NCBI GenBank assembly: GCA_051883095.1
Contig: JBJETB010000022.1
Location: 10,522-74,521, forward strand
Direction: 5' to 3'
Length of the DNA stretch: 64,000 nt
Source: SUG1106 sp051883095
GTDB taxonomy: Bacteria; Bacillota; Clostridia; Peptostreptococcales; Anaerovoracaceae
Part shown: positions 1-7,754 of the stretch, piece after piece
How positions within the stretch are numbered: the first letter of the stretch is position 1
Layout: every line of letters starts with the position of its first letter
Made by a program: the position numbers and the translations under genes
Notes under the pieces: model-generated
The model's database searches: none
What the model saw: only the letters and a program-made list of their open reading frames with translations
What the model was told of the DNA's origin: nothing

Positions 1-1
1 G

Positions 2-379
2 ACGGTGAAAGAATTCGCTTCAAAGGTCCGCAAGGCCTTTCCTGAGAAAGAGTTCGGAACCATAAATGCCGGAAGCATAAAGATACTATCGAGAACGGCG
101 GGAGGCCGTGTGGACAAAATGAAGGTGGGGGATGCAGCGCTTAAGGGCACGGAGGTGCGCTCTGCTATCGGGCTCAGTTCGGCTCTGTTCACCATTAGTT
201 TTAAGGAAGGAACAGGCTGGCGAGGCTCCAGCGATGCCAATACGCAAATAGTTTTCGTATCAAACGGATCGGGCCACGGCGTAGGAATGAGCCAGTACGG
301 TGCCGACGGTATGGCCAGGGAAGGTGCTGATTATAAGGAAATACTGAAACACTACTATTCGGGGACAGAAATTTATTGA
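2..379 (+). CDS. SpoIID/LytB-like protein, C-terminal part (cut by window edge)
   Basis: The reading frame is open to the first base, so the gene starts upstream and only the last ~126 codons are seen. The end carries the SpoIID/LytB hallmark GHGVGMSQYGA, followed by a conserved tail (ADYKEILKHYYSGTEIY). SpoIID proteins are lytic transglycosylases acting on peptidoglycan with roles in spore engulfment, and LytB-type relatives act in wall turnover. With the N-terminus missing I cannot tell which of the two it is. No terminator is obvious before fbp, 60 bases downstream. Confidence 0.85.
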   Translation, partial: TVKEFASKVRKAFPEKEFGTINAGSIKILSRTAGGRVDKMKVGDAALKGTEVRSAIGLSSALFTISFKEGTGWRGSSDANTQIVFVSNGSGHGVGMSQYGADGMAREGADYKEILKHYYSGTEIY

Positions 380-439
380 TTTTAAAGGCAGGGCATTGTA
401 ATATATAAGTGCGAGAGCAATTATATAAGGAGAAGAAAA

Positions 440-2389
440 ATGTCAGACTTAAAGTATTTAAACAGGCTTTCCAAGGACTATCCCAACATCATGGCGGCGT
501 CGGCGGAAATCATCAACCTTAAGGCCATTTTAGCTCTGCCTAAGGGAACTGAGTATTTCCTCAGCGACCTGCACGGAGAGCATGAGGCCTTTATTCATAT
601 GCTTAAGAGCGCGTCGGGCACTATCAAGGCCAAGATAGATGAGCATTACGGTTCAGTGCTCAGCGAGAAGGACAGAGATGACCTGGCTGCGCTGATTTAC
701 AATGCAGAGGCCGAAATCGCACGCAGAAAGAAAAGCGAGAAAAACTTCGATGACTGGTGTGCCACAGCTATTTATCGCTTAATTACGATATGCAAATCGG
801 TGTCCACCAAGTACACCCGCTCCAGAGTCCGTAACAGACTTCCCAAGTACATGGACTACAGCATGGATGAGCTTCTCCATGCAGATGACGATGCCAACAG
901 GGCCAATTACTACAGCCAGATTATCAATTCGGTAGTTGAGTGCGGAGTGGCAGAGGAGTACATAATCCAGCTGACTGAGGCTATCAGCCGTCTGGCAGTT
1001 GACAAGCTCCACATTATAGGCGACATATTTGACAGAGGTGCTCACCCTGATGAAATCATGGACTACCTGATGGATTATCACGATGTGGACTTCCAGTGGG
1101 GAAATCACGATATCGTATGGATGGGAGCCGCAACAGGAAACTGGGCATGTATCACCAATCTGCTGAGAATGAACATCAGCTACAACAATTTCGACATGCT
1201 GGAAGTGGGCTACGGTATAAACCTGCGTCCTCTGGCCACCTTTGCCGAAAAAGTCTACGGCGATGACCCATGCGAATACTTTAAGCCGCACATTTTAGAC
1301 AAGAATAAATACGATCCGGTGGATGAGACCCTGGCTGCCAAGATGCATAAGGCCATAGCCATCTGCCAGTTCAAGGTGGAGGGCCAGAGAATCAAGGCTC
1401 ACCCGGAATACAAGCTGGAAAAGAGACTGCTTCTGGACAAGATAGATTTAGAGGCGGGAACCGTGGAGGTTGAAGGCACTGTATGGCCGCTACGCGACAC
1501 CAACTTCCCGACACTGGACCCTGCTGACCCTTACAGACTCAGCCCTGAGGAGGAGGAAATGCTCAACTCTCTTGAGGCATCTTTCCTCAATTCGGAAAAA
1601 CTTCAGCGCCATATTAAATTCCTCTTCAGCCACGGGGCATTATACACTAAAGTAAATGGAAATCTGCTGTATCACGGATGCATTCCTATGACTGAGGACG
1701 GAGAATTCGAGTGGGTTGAGCTCAACGACGTGAGACTTCGCGGAAAGGCCCTCATGGACTATCTGGACGACCAGGTGCGCAAGGCATACTTCGCACCGCG
1801 TAAATCCGGAGAGACAGGACGTTCAGGCGATATCATGTGGTATCTGTGGCTGGGCGGAGACTCACCGCTTTTCGGCAAGGAAAAGATGACTACCTTCGAG
1901 AGACTTTTCATCGCCGACAAGTCAACCCACAAGGAACCTACCAGACCATATTACAAGCTTATCAAGGAAAGGGCGGCATGCGAAAAAATTCTCAGGGAGT
2001 TCGGCCTGGACCCGCGTACTGCAAAAATTCTCAACGGCCATGTGCCGGTTAAGATAAAGGACGGCGAGTCGCCTATCAAGGGCGGCGGACTGCTTTATGT
2101 TATCGACGGAGGCATTTCCAAAGCCTATCAGAAGCAGACCGGAATTGCCGGATATACATTCATATTCAACTCACGCTTCATGGCACTGGCGGAGCACAAG
2201 CCTTACAGCCCGCTGCAGCCTGACGGAACCCAGGAGTTCCATTCGCCTGTGATGAAGACGGTGGAAACAATGCCGGAGCGACTGCTCATCGTGGATACGG
2301 ATCAGGGCGCGGTTCTGGTGGAAAAGGTCCGCGACCTGGAAGATCTGATTGAGGCTTTCAAGGAAGGTCTGATTAAAGAGGAATACTAA
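440..2389 (+). CDS. fbp: Fructose-1,6-bisphosphatase, class III
   Basis: 649 residues, the usual length for the Firmicutes class III enzyme, which hydrolyses fructose-1,6-bisphosphate to fructose-6-phosphate in gluconeogenesis and is unrelated to class I enzymes. Metallophosphoesterase metal-binding signatures are visible: FLSDLHGEHEAF near residue 42, IGDIFDRGAHPDEIMD near 193 and WGNHDIVWMG near 220, then SHGALY near 397 and NGHVPVK near 532. AAGGAG lies nine bases before the ATG. A strong terminator follows, so it is probably monocistronic. Confidence 0.96.
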   Translation: MSDLKYLNRLSKDYPNIMAASAEIINLKAILALPKGTEYFLSDLHGEHEAFIHMLKSASGTIKAKIDEHYGSVLSEKDRDDLAALIYNAEAEIARRKKSEKNFDDWCATAIYRLITICKSVSTKYTRSRVRNRLPKYMDYSMDELLHADDDANRANYYSQIINSVVECGVAEEYIIQLTEAISRLAVDKLHIIGDIFDRGAHPDEIMDYLMDYHDVDFQWGNHDIVWMGAATGNWACITNLLRMNISYNNFDMLEVGYGINLRPLATFAEKVYGDDPCEYFKPHILDKNKYDPVDETLAAKMHKAIAICQFKVEGQRIKAHPEYKLEKRLLLDKIDLEAGTVEVEGTVWPLRDTNFPTLDPADPYRLSPEEEEMLNSLEASFLNSEKLQRHIKFLFSHGALYTKVNGNLLYHGCIPMTEDGEFEWVELNDVRLRGKALMDYLDDQVRKAYFAPRKSGETGRSGDIMWYLWLGGDSPLFGKEKMTTFERLFIADKSTHKEPTRPYYKLIKERAACEKILREFGLDPRTAKILNGHVPVKIKDGESPIKGGGLLYVIDGGISKAYQKQTGIAGYTFIFNSRFMALAEHKPYSPLQPDGTQEFHSPVMKTVETMPERLLIVDTDQGAVLVEKVRDLEDLIEAFKEGLIKEEY

Positions 2390-2437
2390 AGTTCAAAAAA
2401 TAATGGCTCTTTGACTTCCGTGGTGGTTTTTGAGTTT

Positions 2438-2484
2438 AAGACAGGTAAAGCATGAATTACGTTCTGGTTTTACCTGTCTTTTTT
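2438..2484 (+). terminator. Rho-independent terminator of fbp
   Basis: A perfect 12-bp stem (AAGACAGGTAAA at 2438-2449 with TTTACCTGTCTT at 2469-2480) is followed by a run of T. Confidence 0.85.
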
Positions 2485-2522
2485 ACCGCCGTTGTACAAT
2501 TCGCCCTGAAACGAGTTCTTTT

Positions 2523-2745
2523 ACAACATGACACCCACATTGGCCTATAAAACGCAGCTGAAAAGCCGTGAATGTTGTTCTTTTTTTGTTTTCGCAGAAT
2601 TTATACAACATAAAATAAAATCATGTTGTATAAATACTTCGAGTCCAAGGATTTGTACAACATGACACTCATGTGATGGCCTCCAAAAGCTTTGGGAAAG
2701 GTGTGATGTTGTAAAAATAGCGGGTTCTTTGATTATTTACAACAT
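2523..2745. repeat. Tandem intergenic repeat, ~134-bp period, with alternating ACAACAT/ATGTTGT boxes
   Basis: Seven copies of one heptamer alternate in orientation: ACAACAT at 2523, 2605, 2657, 2739 and ATGTTGT at 2572, 2623, 2706. The spacing 49 then 33 occurs twice, offset by exactly 134 bp, so this is an imperfect tandem duplication of one unit. Each ACAACAT-N42-ATGTTGT pair could form a hairpin. A third unit lies at 3779-3868. The sequence between fbp and the tRNA contains no gene. Confidence 0.75.
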
Positions 2746-2763
2746 CGGGTATTGCCTTTCAAG

Positions 2764-2940
2764 GGCTTTTAGTCCTTTCCGGACAAGATGCGGTGCGCCA
2801 TGAGGGACTTTGCAGCCTTGCTGACGCAAGTCTGCCGTTCGGCGCGAGCCCTGCACGGCTCGCTTGAACCGTGGCTTACTCGCCAGTTCACCGGACTGGC
2901 TCGCTTTACAGCCACGCCCTTTCGGGTTCGAGTCACTCCT
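2764..2940. repeat. Hairpin-rich tRNA-adjacent element with a copy of the tRNA 3' end
   Basis: An 18-bp sequence at 2792-2809 (GGTGCGCCATGAGGGACT) exactly repeats the 3' end of tRNA-Arg at 2992-3009, 200 bp away. Between them are nested inverted repeats: GCGAGCC/GGCTCGC near 2848-2867, GCCAGT/ACTGGC near 2883-2901, and outer GTGGCT/AGCCAC arms. A T-arm-like GGTTCGAGTC lies near 2927. The open frames across it look like translated tRNA-like sequence, not genes. It may be a decayed integration footprint or a REP-like element. Confidence 0.5.
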
Positions 2941-2953
2941 ATACAGTTCAAAA

Positions 2954-2990
2954 AATAATACAGACACCCGTAAAGGGTGTCTGTATTATT
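2954..2990 (-). terminator. Terminator of tRNA-Arg
   Basis: A perfect 16-bp inverted repeat with a 5-base loop lies immediately 3' of the minus-strand tRNA. The AT-rich outer stem supplies a U-run when transcribed from the minus strand. Confidence 0.85.
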
Positions 2991-2993
2991 TGG

Positions 2994-3067
2994 TGCGCCA
3001 TGAGGGACTCGAACCCCCAACCTTCGCATTCGTAGTGCGCGACTCTATCCAATTGAGCTAATGGCGC
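2994..3067 (-). tRNA. tRNA-Arg (anticodon ACG)
   Basis: Read on the minus strand, 74 bases fold into a cloverleaf: acceptor arms GCGCCAT/ATGGCGC, a D-arm with AATTGGATA, anticodon loop CTACGAA (ACG), and T-arm GGGGG-TTCGAGT-CCCTC. No CCA is encoded. The top base pair of the anticodon stem appears mismatched (G/A), which is mildly unusual. Confidence 0.95.
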
Positions 3068-3182
3068 TTATTCAATTGGTACCATAACAGTATACAGCAG
3101 TTGTGCCTGTTTGTCAACAGGATTGTTTTATAAAAGCACTTGTGATATAATAAAAATACAATGTAGGAGAGGGAGAAAAGAA

Positions 3183-3731
3183 ATGATTTTAGAGACAAAC
3201 AATCTGATAATAAGACCTTCGGAATGGGATGACCTGGAGGATTTTTACCGCTGGGAGCAGCTGCCGGAAGTAACGGAGTTTTTCAGCATAAGAGACGGAC
3301 AGACTATGGAAGATGTGGTAAGAAAGTTTGTCGCTGATGAAAAAGATCCTAAGGCACAGCAGTTTACCATTCTGCTTAAGGAAGAAGGAAAAGAACGCAA
3401 AATCGGACGAATAGTGCTGGCTGACATCGAGGACGGCTGGAAAGGTGAAATCTGGCGCATATATATCGGAGATAAAACCCTTCGCGGAAAGGGATACGGC
3501 AAGCAGGCCATGGAAGCCATGATGGGTTATTGTTTTGATGTGCTGGGTCTTGAAAGGCTTTATCTTGACCATTACACCGGCAATCCGGCAGCAGGTCTGT
3601 ATTTGTCCCTGGGCTTTAAGTACGAGGGCGTGCTCCGCAAGAACTGCCGCAAAAACGGTATACTCTACGATGTGCACCTCATGTCAATGCTGAGGGAGGA
3701 ATATGAGGCGCTGTTTGAAGAGGCTGTATAA
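3183..3731 (+). CDS. GNAT-family N-acetyltransferase
   Basis: 182 residues from the ATG at 3183, chosen because GTAGGAGAGGGAG precedes it; an upstream extension lacks a ribosome site. The order of motifs is that of RimJ/RimL-like GNAT enzymes: N-terminal ETNNLIIRPSEWDD, an acceptor-side strand, the acetyl-CoA pyrophosphate loop (LRGKGYGKQAM near residue 101) and C-terminal NPAAGLYLSLGFKYEG near 138. It likely transfers acetyl to an amino group of a protein N-terminus or small molecule, but the acceptor cannot be told from sequence. Single gene between two repeat-bearing gaps. Confidence 0.85.
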   Translation: MILETNNLIIRPSEWDDLEDFYRWEQLPEVTEFFSIRDGQTMEDVVRKFVADEKDPKAQQFTILLKEEGKERKIGRIVLADIEDGWKGEIWRIYIGDKTLRGKGYGKQAMEAMMGYCFDVLGLERLYLDHYTGNPAAGLYLSLGFKYEGVLRKNCRKNGILYDVHLMSMLREEYEALFEEAV

Positions 3732-3778
3732 TTCAGCCTTTATACGATTTTTTTACAACGTTATTTTTTCAGAATAGA

Positions 3779-3868
3779 ACAACATTTTCATTATTAGCCG
3801 GCAGGTTTCCGCCGGCGGCATGGGGAAATGTTGTTTTTTTATAAGCATTTCAGGATTTCATACAACCT
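3779..3868. repeat. Third unit of the ACAACAT repeat family
   Basis: ACAACAT at 3779, ATGTTGT 49 bp later at 3828, and ACAACCT 34 bp after that at 3862 reproduce the 49/33-34 spacing of the units at 2523-2745. The first pair encloses a GC-rich hairpin (GCCGGC with GCCGGC). Confidence 0.65.
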
Positions 3869-3914
3869 TATATCAGTAGCTGAAACATAAAAGGCAAAAA
3901 ATCGAAAAAACCTC

Positions 3915-3977
3915 TTGACAGTTGAGCGCGCATTCAACTATAATAGAAGCATAGAACAGTTGAGCAAATATTCAACT
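3915..3977 (+). promoter_or_regulatory. Metal-responsive promoter with two ArsR-type operators
   Basis: TTGACA (3915-3920), an 18-bp spacer and TATAAT (3939-3944) form a strong sigma-A promoter. The palindrome AGTTGA-N8-TCAACT fills the spacer (about 3920-3939) and is repeated at 3958-3977, about 38 bp further. Such imperfect dyads are the kind bound by SmtB/ArsR/CadC repressors, and an arsR gene lies at 6179-6538. Inference: the repressor blocks this promoter until metal binds. Confidence 0.85.
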
Positions 3978-4004
3978 ATAAAATTGGTATACAGGAGGCA
4001 GACT

Positions 4005-4226
4005 ATGAAGAAGACATATTTATTAGAAGATCTTTGCTGTGCAAACTGCGCAGCTGCTATAGAAAGAGGCGTGGCCAAAATCGAAGGAGTAAACAGCGCT
4101 TCAGTTAATTTCCTCACTACAAAAATGGTTCTGGATGTTGAGGAAGAAGGCTTTGATGAAACCTTCAAAAAAATCAAGAAGGTTGTAAAGAAAACAGAGC
4201 CAGATGTGACAATAAAAGAAATCTGA
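4005..4226 (+). CDS. Small heavy-metal-associated (HMA) domain protein
   Basis: 73 residues from the ATG at 4005, preceded by AGGAGG. The protein is a single ferredoxin-like HMA domain with the metal site CCANC at residues 10-14 in place of the usual MxCxxC, then a KIEGVNSASVNF core typical of HMA folds. It ends 16 bases before the P-type ATPase gene under the same promoter. In many CadA/ZntA pumps such a domain is fused to the pump's N-terminus; here it is a separate polypeptide that probably hands metal to the pump. Confidence 0.9.
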   Translation: MKKTYLLEDLCCANCAAAIERGVAKIEGVNSASVNFLTTKMVLDVEEEGFDETFKKIKKVVKKTEPDVTIKEI

Positions 4227-4242
4227 TGAGAAGGGGTCTGAG

Positions 4243-6129
4243 ATGAGAAAGAGACTGATAAGGCTGGGAGCAGGAGCGGCTGTGTTCGCAGCGGCTGCGG
4301 CAGCAGCATATATGCAGGCATTTGAGAGCCCTGTGCTGGAGGCGGCGGCTTTCCTGATTCCATATATTATCGTGGGATACAAGGTAATATTTAAAGCGGT
4401 GCGAAACATTCTCAACGGAAAGGTTTTCGACGAGAACTTTCTCATGGCGGTGGCCTCCATGGGAGCCTTTATCGTAGGTGACTACCCTGAGGCGGTGGCA
4501 GTAATGTTCTTTTATCAGGTGGGAGAGCTTTTCGAGGATTACGCTGTAGGTAAATCCAGAAAGTCCATAGCCCAGCTGATGAATATCAGGCCGGACTATG
4601 CAAATCTGAAGACAGAAAGCGGCGTGGAAAAGGTTTCCCCTGAGCAGGTCAGGGTGGGGGATATAATCGTAATAAGACCGGGAGAAAAAGTTCCGCTAGA
4701 CGGTATCGTAGTCTCCGGCCATTCAACTGTGGATACGGCAGCTCTGACAGGGGAATCCCTTCCGAGAGATGTAAGTGAGGGCAGCGAAATACTCAGCGGA
4801 TGCATCAACCTGAGCGGTCTTATCGAAGTCAGGACGGAGAAAGAATTCGGACAGTCCACGGTCAGCAGAATACTGGAACTTGTAGAAAATGCCACCAGCC
4901 AGAAGGCAAAGACAGAGAATTTCATAACCAGATTTGCGGCGGTCTATACACCTGCTGTCGTGGGCGCCGCGGTGGTTCTGGCGGTGATTCCGCCCCTTGT
5001 AATCGAAGGTGCAGCTTTTTCGGAATGGGCATACAGAGCGCTTAATTTCCTGGTTGTATCATGTCCGTGTGCGCTGGTGATTTCAGTGCCTCTGGGGTTT
5101 TTTGGAGGTCTGGGAGCAGCATCCAGAATCGGTGTGCTGGTTAAGGGAAGCAATTACCTGGAGGCTGCGGCTCATGCCGAGTATGTGGTTATGGATAAAA
5201 CAGGAACTTTGACAAAGGGTGTTTTTGAGGTGGAAAAAGTCCAGCCGGCAGATAGTTTCAAGGCCGGTGAGGATGTAGAAGCACGAAAGAAAGAACTGCT
5301 CAGACTGGCAGCGGCTGCCGAAAGCAATTCCAGCCATCCTATTTCGCTTTCACTGAGAAAGGCTGCAGAGGAATCATCTGGCTTCAGGCCCGAAGACGTA
5401 CAGATTAATGATCTGACAGAGCTTGCAGGTCATGGAGTTTCAGCCGTGATAGATGGTCATAAGGTTCTGGCCGGAAACCACAAGCTTATGGATAAGGAGG
5501 GCCTTGCCTTCGAGTCTCCTGATGAGGCGGGAACAGTGGTGTATATTGCAGTTGACGGAGTTTATGCAGGTTATATTCTTATCGCTGACCAGATTAAGGA
5601 TGATGCGATAGAGGCGGTCAGCGGGCTCAAGAGCCGCGGCATAATTACGGTAATGCTGACGGGGGACAGCAGGGCCGCGGCGGAGTCGGTGGGTAAGAAG
5701 CTGGGTCTGGACAGAGTTTATTCACAGCTTCTGCCGGAAGATAAGGTCAACATAGTATGCGAACTTCTTGAAGAGAAGTCGGAAAAGGGCAAGCTCATGT
5801 TTGTAGGCGACGGTATCAACGATGCGCCTGTACTGGCCAGAGCTGATGTGGGAGTGGCCATGGGCGGACTGGGTTCCGATGCAGCTATTGAGGCTGCTGA
5901 CATAGTAATCATGGATGATAAGCCTTCTAAACTCATTGATCTTATGAAGATAAGCAAAAAAACGCTGGCCATAGTAAAGCAGAATATCGTTTTTGCTCTG
6001 GGCATTAAACTGCTGGTGCTGGTGCTCAGCGCCGCTGGACTTGCCAGCATGTGGGCTGCAGTATTCGCTGATGTGGGAGTGTCCATGATAGCAATTATCA
6101 ATTCCATGAGAGCATTAAAAGTAAAATAG
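4243..6129 (+). CDS. Heavy-metal P1B-type ATPase (Cd2+/Zn2+/Co2+ exporter type)
   Basis: 628 residues with all P1B hallmarks: the actuator motif TGES near residue 175, the membrane metal site SCPCAL near 271, the phosphorylation loop DKTGTLT near 317, the SSHP signature of P1B pumps near 364, and GDGINDAP near 521. CPC with few N-terminal residues before the first membrane segment fits Zn/Cd/Pb or Co exporters of the ZntA/CadA group. The N-terminal HMA domain is absent and supplied by the preceding gene. GGGGTC precedes the start. A bidirectional terminator follows, facing the convergent arsR gene. Confidence 0.95.
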   Translation: MRKRLIRLGAGAAVFAAAAAAAYMQAFESPVLEAAAFLIPYIIVGYKVIFKAVRNILNGKVFDENFLMAVASMGAFIVGDYPEAVAVMFFYQVGELFEDYAVGKSRKSIAQLMNIRPDYANLKTESGVEKVSPEQVRVGDIIVIRPGEKVPLDGIVVSGHSTVDTAALTGESLPRDVSEGSEILSGCINLSGLIEVRTEKEFGQSTVSRILELVENATSQKAKTENFITRFAAVYTPAVVGAAVVLAVIPPLVIEGAAFSEWAYRALNFLVVSCPCALVISVPLGFFGGLGAASRIGVLVKGSNYLEAAAHAEYVVMDKTGTLTKGVFEVEKVQPADSFKAGEDVEARKKELLRLAAAAESNSSHPISLSLRKAAEESSGFRPEDVQINDLTELAGHGVSAVIDGHKVLAGNHKLMDKEGLAFESPDEAGTVVYIAVDGVYAGYILIADQIKDDAIEAVSGLKSRGIITVMLTGDSRAAAESVGKKLGLDRVYSQLLPEDKVNIVCELLEEKSEKGKLMFVGDGINDAPVLARADVGVAMGGLGSDAAIEAADIVIMDDKPSKLIDLMKISKKTLAIVKQNIVFALGIKLLVLVLSAAGLASMWAAVFADVGVSMIAIINSMRALKVK

Positions 6130-6149
6130 AAGAGATATATGAGAAAGAA

Positions 6150-6171
6150 AGGCCGCCCAACCGGGCGGCCT
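6150..6171. terminator. Bidirectional terminator between the metal ATPase and arsR
   Basis: GGCCGCCC-AACC-GGGCGGCC forms an 8-bp GC stem, with A-rich and T-rich flanks suiting both convergent transcripts. Confidence 0.85.
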
Positions 6172-6178
6172 GATTTTA

Positions 6179-6538
6179 TTAATGGTCTGAATTGTGACTG
6201 CCTTCACTGCTATGGCAGTCGTCACAGCAGCAGCCTTCGCCATGAGATTTGTGCTCGATGTGAGTAAAGGCTATGTCGATAATGTCCACAACATGCTGGT
6301 CATCCAGAGAGTAAAAAATGTTTTTGCCGTCACGGCGGCTCTTTACCAGACCTTCGTCCTTAAGGAGGCGGAGCTGGTGTGAAACTGCGGATTTGGTCAT
6401 GTCCAGGGCTGATGCGATGTCATTTACGCATAGCTCGTCCGTAGATATTGCACAGAGTATTTTCATTCTGGTCTCATCGCCGACAACCTTAAAAAAGGCT
6501 GCGGCCCTGGTTATGAGTTCCTTTGATTCATGTTTCAT
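6179..6538 (-). CDS. ArsR/SmtB-family metal-sensing repressor
   Basis: 119 residues: a winged helix with ELCVNDIASALDMTKSAVSHQLRLLKDEGLV near residues 30-60 and the wing RRDGKNIFYSL. The ELCV sequence resembles the alpha-3 metal site of ArsR/CadC sensors, and the C-terminal tail is rich in His and Cys (HKSHGEGCCCDDCH), a likely second metal site. Convergent with the pump gene, but the paired dyads at 3920-3977 are its probable targets. The start overlaps the end of the thioesterase gene by 4 bases, so it is the last gene of a three-gene reverse operon. Confidence 0.9.
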   Translation of the reverse strand: MKHESKELITRAAAFFKVVGDETRMKILCAISTDELCVNDIASALDMTKSAVSHQLRLLKDEGLVKSRRDGKNIFYSLDDQHVVDIIDIAFTHIEHKSHGEGCCCDDCHSSEGSHNSDH

Positions 6539-7011
6539 ATGGCGGGCTGCTCCTTTTTGAGTATGTTCAGGAAAGTTGATGTACTTGTCGCAATGATTTT
6601 GCCGGTTGTTTTACTTTTTAAAACCGCCTCAGTATGAAATACTCTTTTGCCTGCCGACACGATTCGTCCGGTAGCAATAATAGTATCATCGAGCTGTCCG
6701 GCGCTGATGAATCTCACATCCATATCTACAGTTGGACACCATAGGTTTGAAAATGAAGTTACTGTTATTGCAGCAATGTGATCCAACATAGTGCATATAA
6801 CCCCGCCATGAAGTATATCCTTGCGGTTGAGTTCCCATGGCAACACCTGGAATTCTGCGGTTACAGTAAGGGATTCAATATCACAATCAACATATGTGGC
6901 TGCCATAAGGCCATTTACCCTATCATGATGTTCACCTGTGTTTTCGCTATTTATATTTTTAAGATTTTGCATCACAGCTTCCTTGTCTGTGAGAAGAAAT
7001 GAGTTTGCCAT
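6535..7011 (-). CDS. Hotdog-fold (PaaI-type) thioesterase
   Basis: 158 residues. The HGGVICTMLDHIAAI segment near residue 70 is the PaaI/hotdog active-site helix, followed by the VDMDVRFISAG strand. Enzymes of this family hydrolyse acyl-CoA thioesters; the acyl group is not evident. AAAGGA lies upstream of the ATG. It sits between the phosphoesterase (16-base gap) and arsR (4-base overlap) in a reverse operon. Confidence 0.85.
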   Translation of the reverse strand: MANSFLLTDKEAVMQNLKNINSENTGEHHDRVNGLMAATYVDCDIESLTVTAEFQVLPWELNRKDILHGGVICTMLDHIAAITVTSFSNLWCPTVDMDVRFISAGQLDDTIIATGRIVSAGKRVFHTEAVLKSKTTGKIIATSTSTFLNILKKEQPAI

Positions 7012-7027
7012 AAAGTGTTTTTCCTTT

Positions 7028-7630
7028 CTAGAATCTATCGCTGTAGTTAAGCAGGTCTCTGAGGTGACCTCCGCGGACCTTAGGCTTCTGTTTCGACATG
7101 CCGCCCTGTGAGCTGCTGCCGGAAGAGCTGCCTGACGTCATAAAATCTTCGTATCTGTATATTTTTCCCCAGATTGAGTCTTCTCCTGTAACAATAAGAC
7201 CGAAGGTACCGCCGCTGCCGTCACGAGGTTTAGTCAGACTTCCCGGGTTCATCAGTACGACATCATCCATCTGTGTATAGGATGCTCTGTGAGTGTGACC
7301 GTAGAAAGCCCCGACGCATCCGTTTTCCAGAGCTTTGTAGTATATGTTCTGTTTGCTGAAATCCACCTGCTCCATATGGCCGTGGGTGATGAGAAAGTTT
7401 CCGGCTTCTGTTTCCAGAATGGACCAGTCGGTGTCGCTGAAACCGCCGTCGCAATTGCCTTTGACCCAGGCCACATGAACTCCCAGCCGTGCCTGAAGTT
7501 CTCTTGCGTCAGCCGCATAGTCTCCACAGTGGACAATGACATCCACGGGGGATTCCTTTGATAGTTTCTGATAAATATCTATGACACGGGAACAGTCTCC
7601 ATGGGTGTCGCTTACCGCTAATATTTTCAT
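7028..7630 (-). CDS. YfcE/MJ0936-type metallophosphoesterase
   Basis: 200 residues with the family motifs in order: SDTHGD near residue 7, VHCGDYA near 33, VKGNCDG near 56, THGHMEQ near 83 and YGHTHRA near 115. These supply the two-metal site of small phosphodiesterases/phosphatases. A Ser/Gly-rich linker near 165-175 leads to a basic C-terminus, an extension beyond the usual ~160-170 residues. It is the first gene of the reverse operon with the thioesterase and arsR. Confidence 0.88.
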   Translation of the reverse strand: MKILAVSDTHGDCSRVIDIYQKLSKESPVDVIVHCGDYAADARELQARLGVHVAWVKGNCDGGFSDTDWSILETEAGNFLITHGHMEQVDFSKQNIYYKALENGCVGAFYGHTHRASYTQMDDVVLMNPGSLTKPRDGSGGTFGLIVTGEDSIWGKIYRYEDFMTSGSSSGSSSQGGMSKQKPKVRGGHLRDLLNYSDRF

Positions 7631-7754
7631 AAATTTATATCCTTACTCTCATTTTTGCCTGTTTTCATACAGTATAACATAGAAAAGTGGTGAAATGTAT
7701 GGTAAACTTTAAAAAAGTGCCGGATTTTGGTTCCGGCGGGGATGAGGTCGGATC

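Noticed and set aside
779..1291. Long open frame antisense to fbp, and similar long antisense frames elsewhere
   Set aside because: Shadows of strongly coding genes with no start signals of their own.
2523..2745. CRISPR-like array
   Set aside because: The repeated boxes are 7 bp, alternate in orientation and have unequal spacing; no cas genes are present.
2737..3061. Several overlapping open frames across the tRNA and its flank on both strands
   Set aside because: They read through tRNA-Arg, its terminator and the hairpin-rich element; no ribosome sites, and the translated sequence is tRNA-derived.
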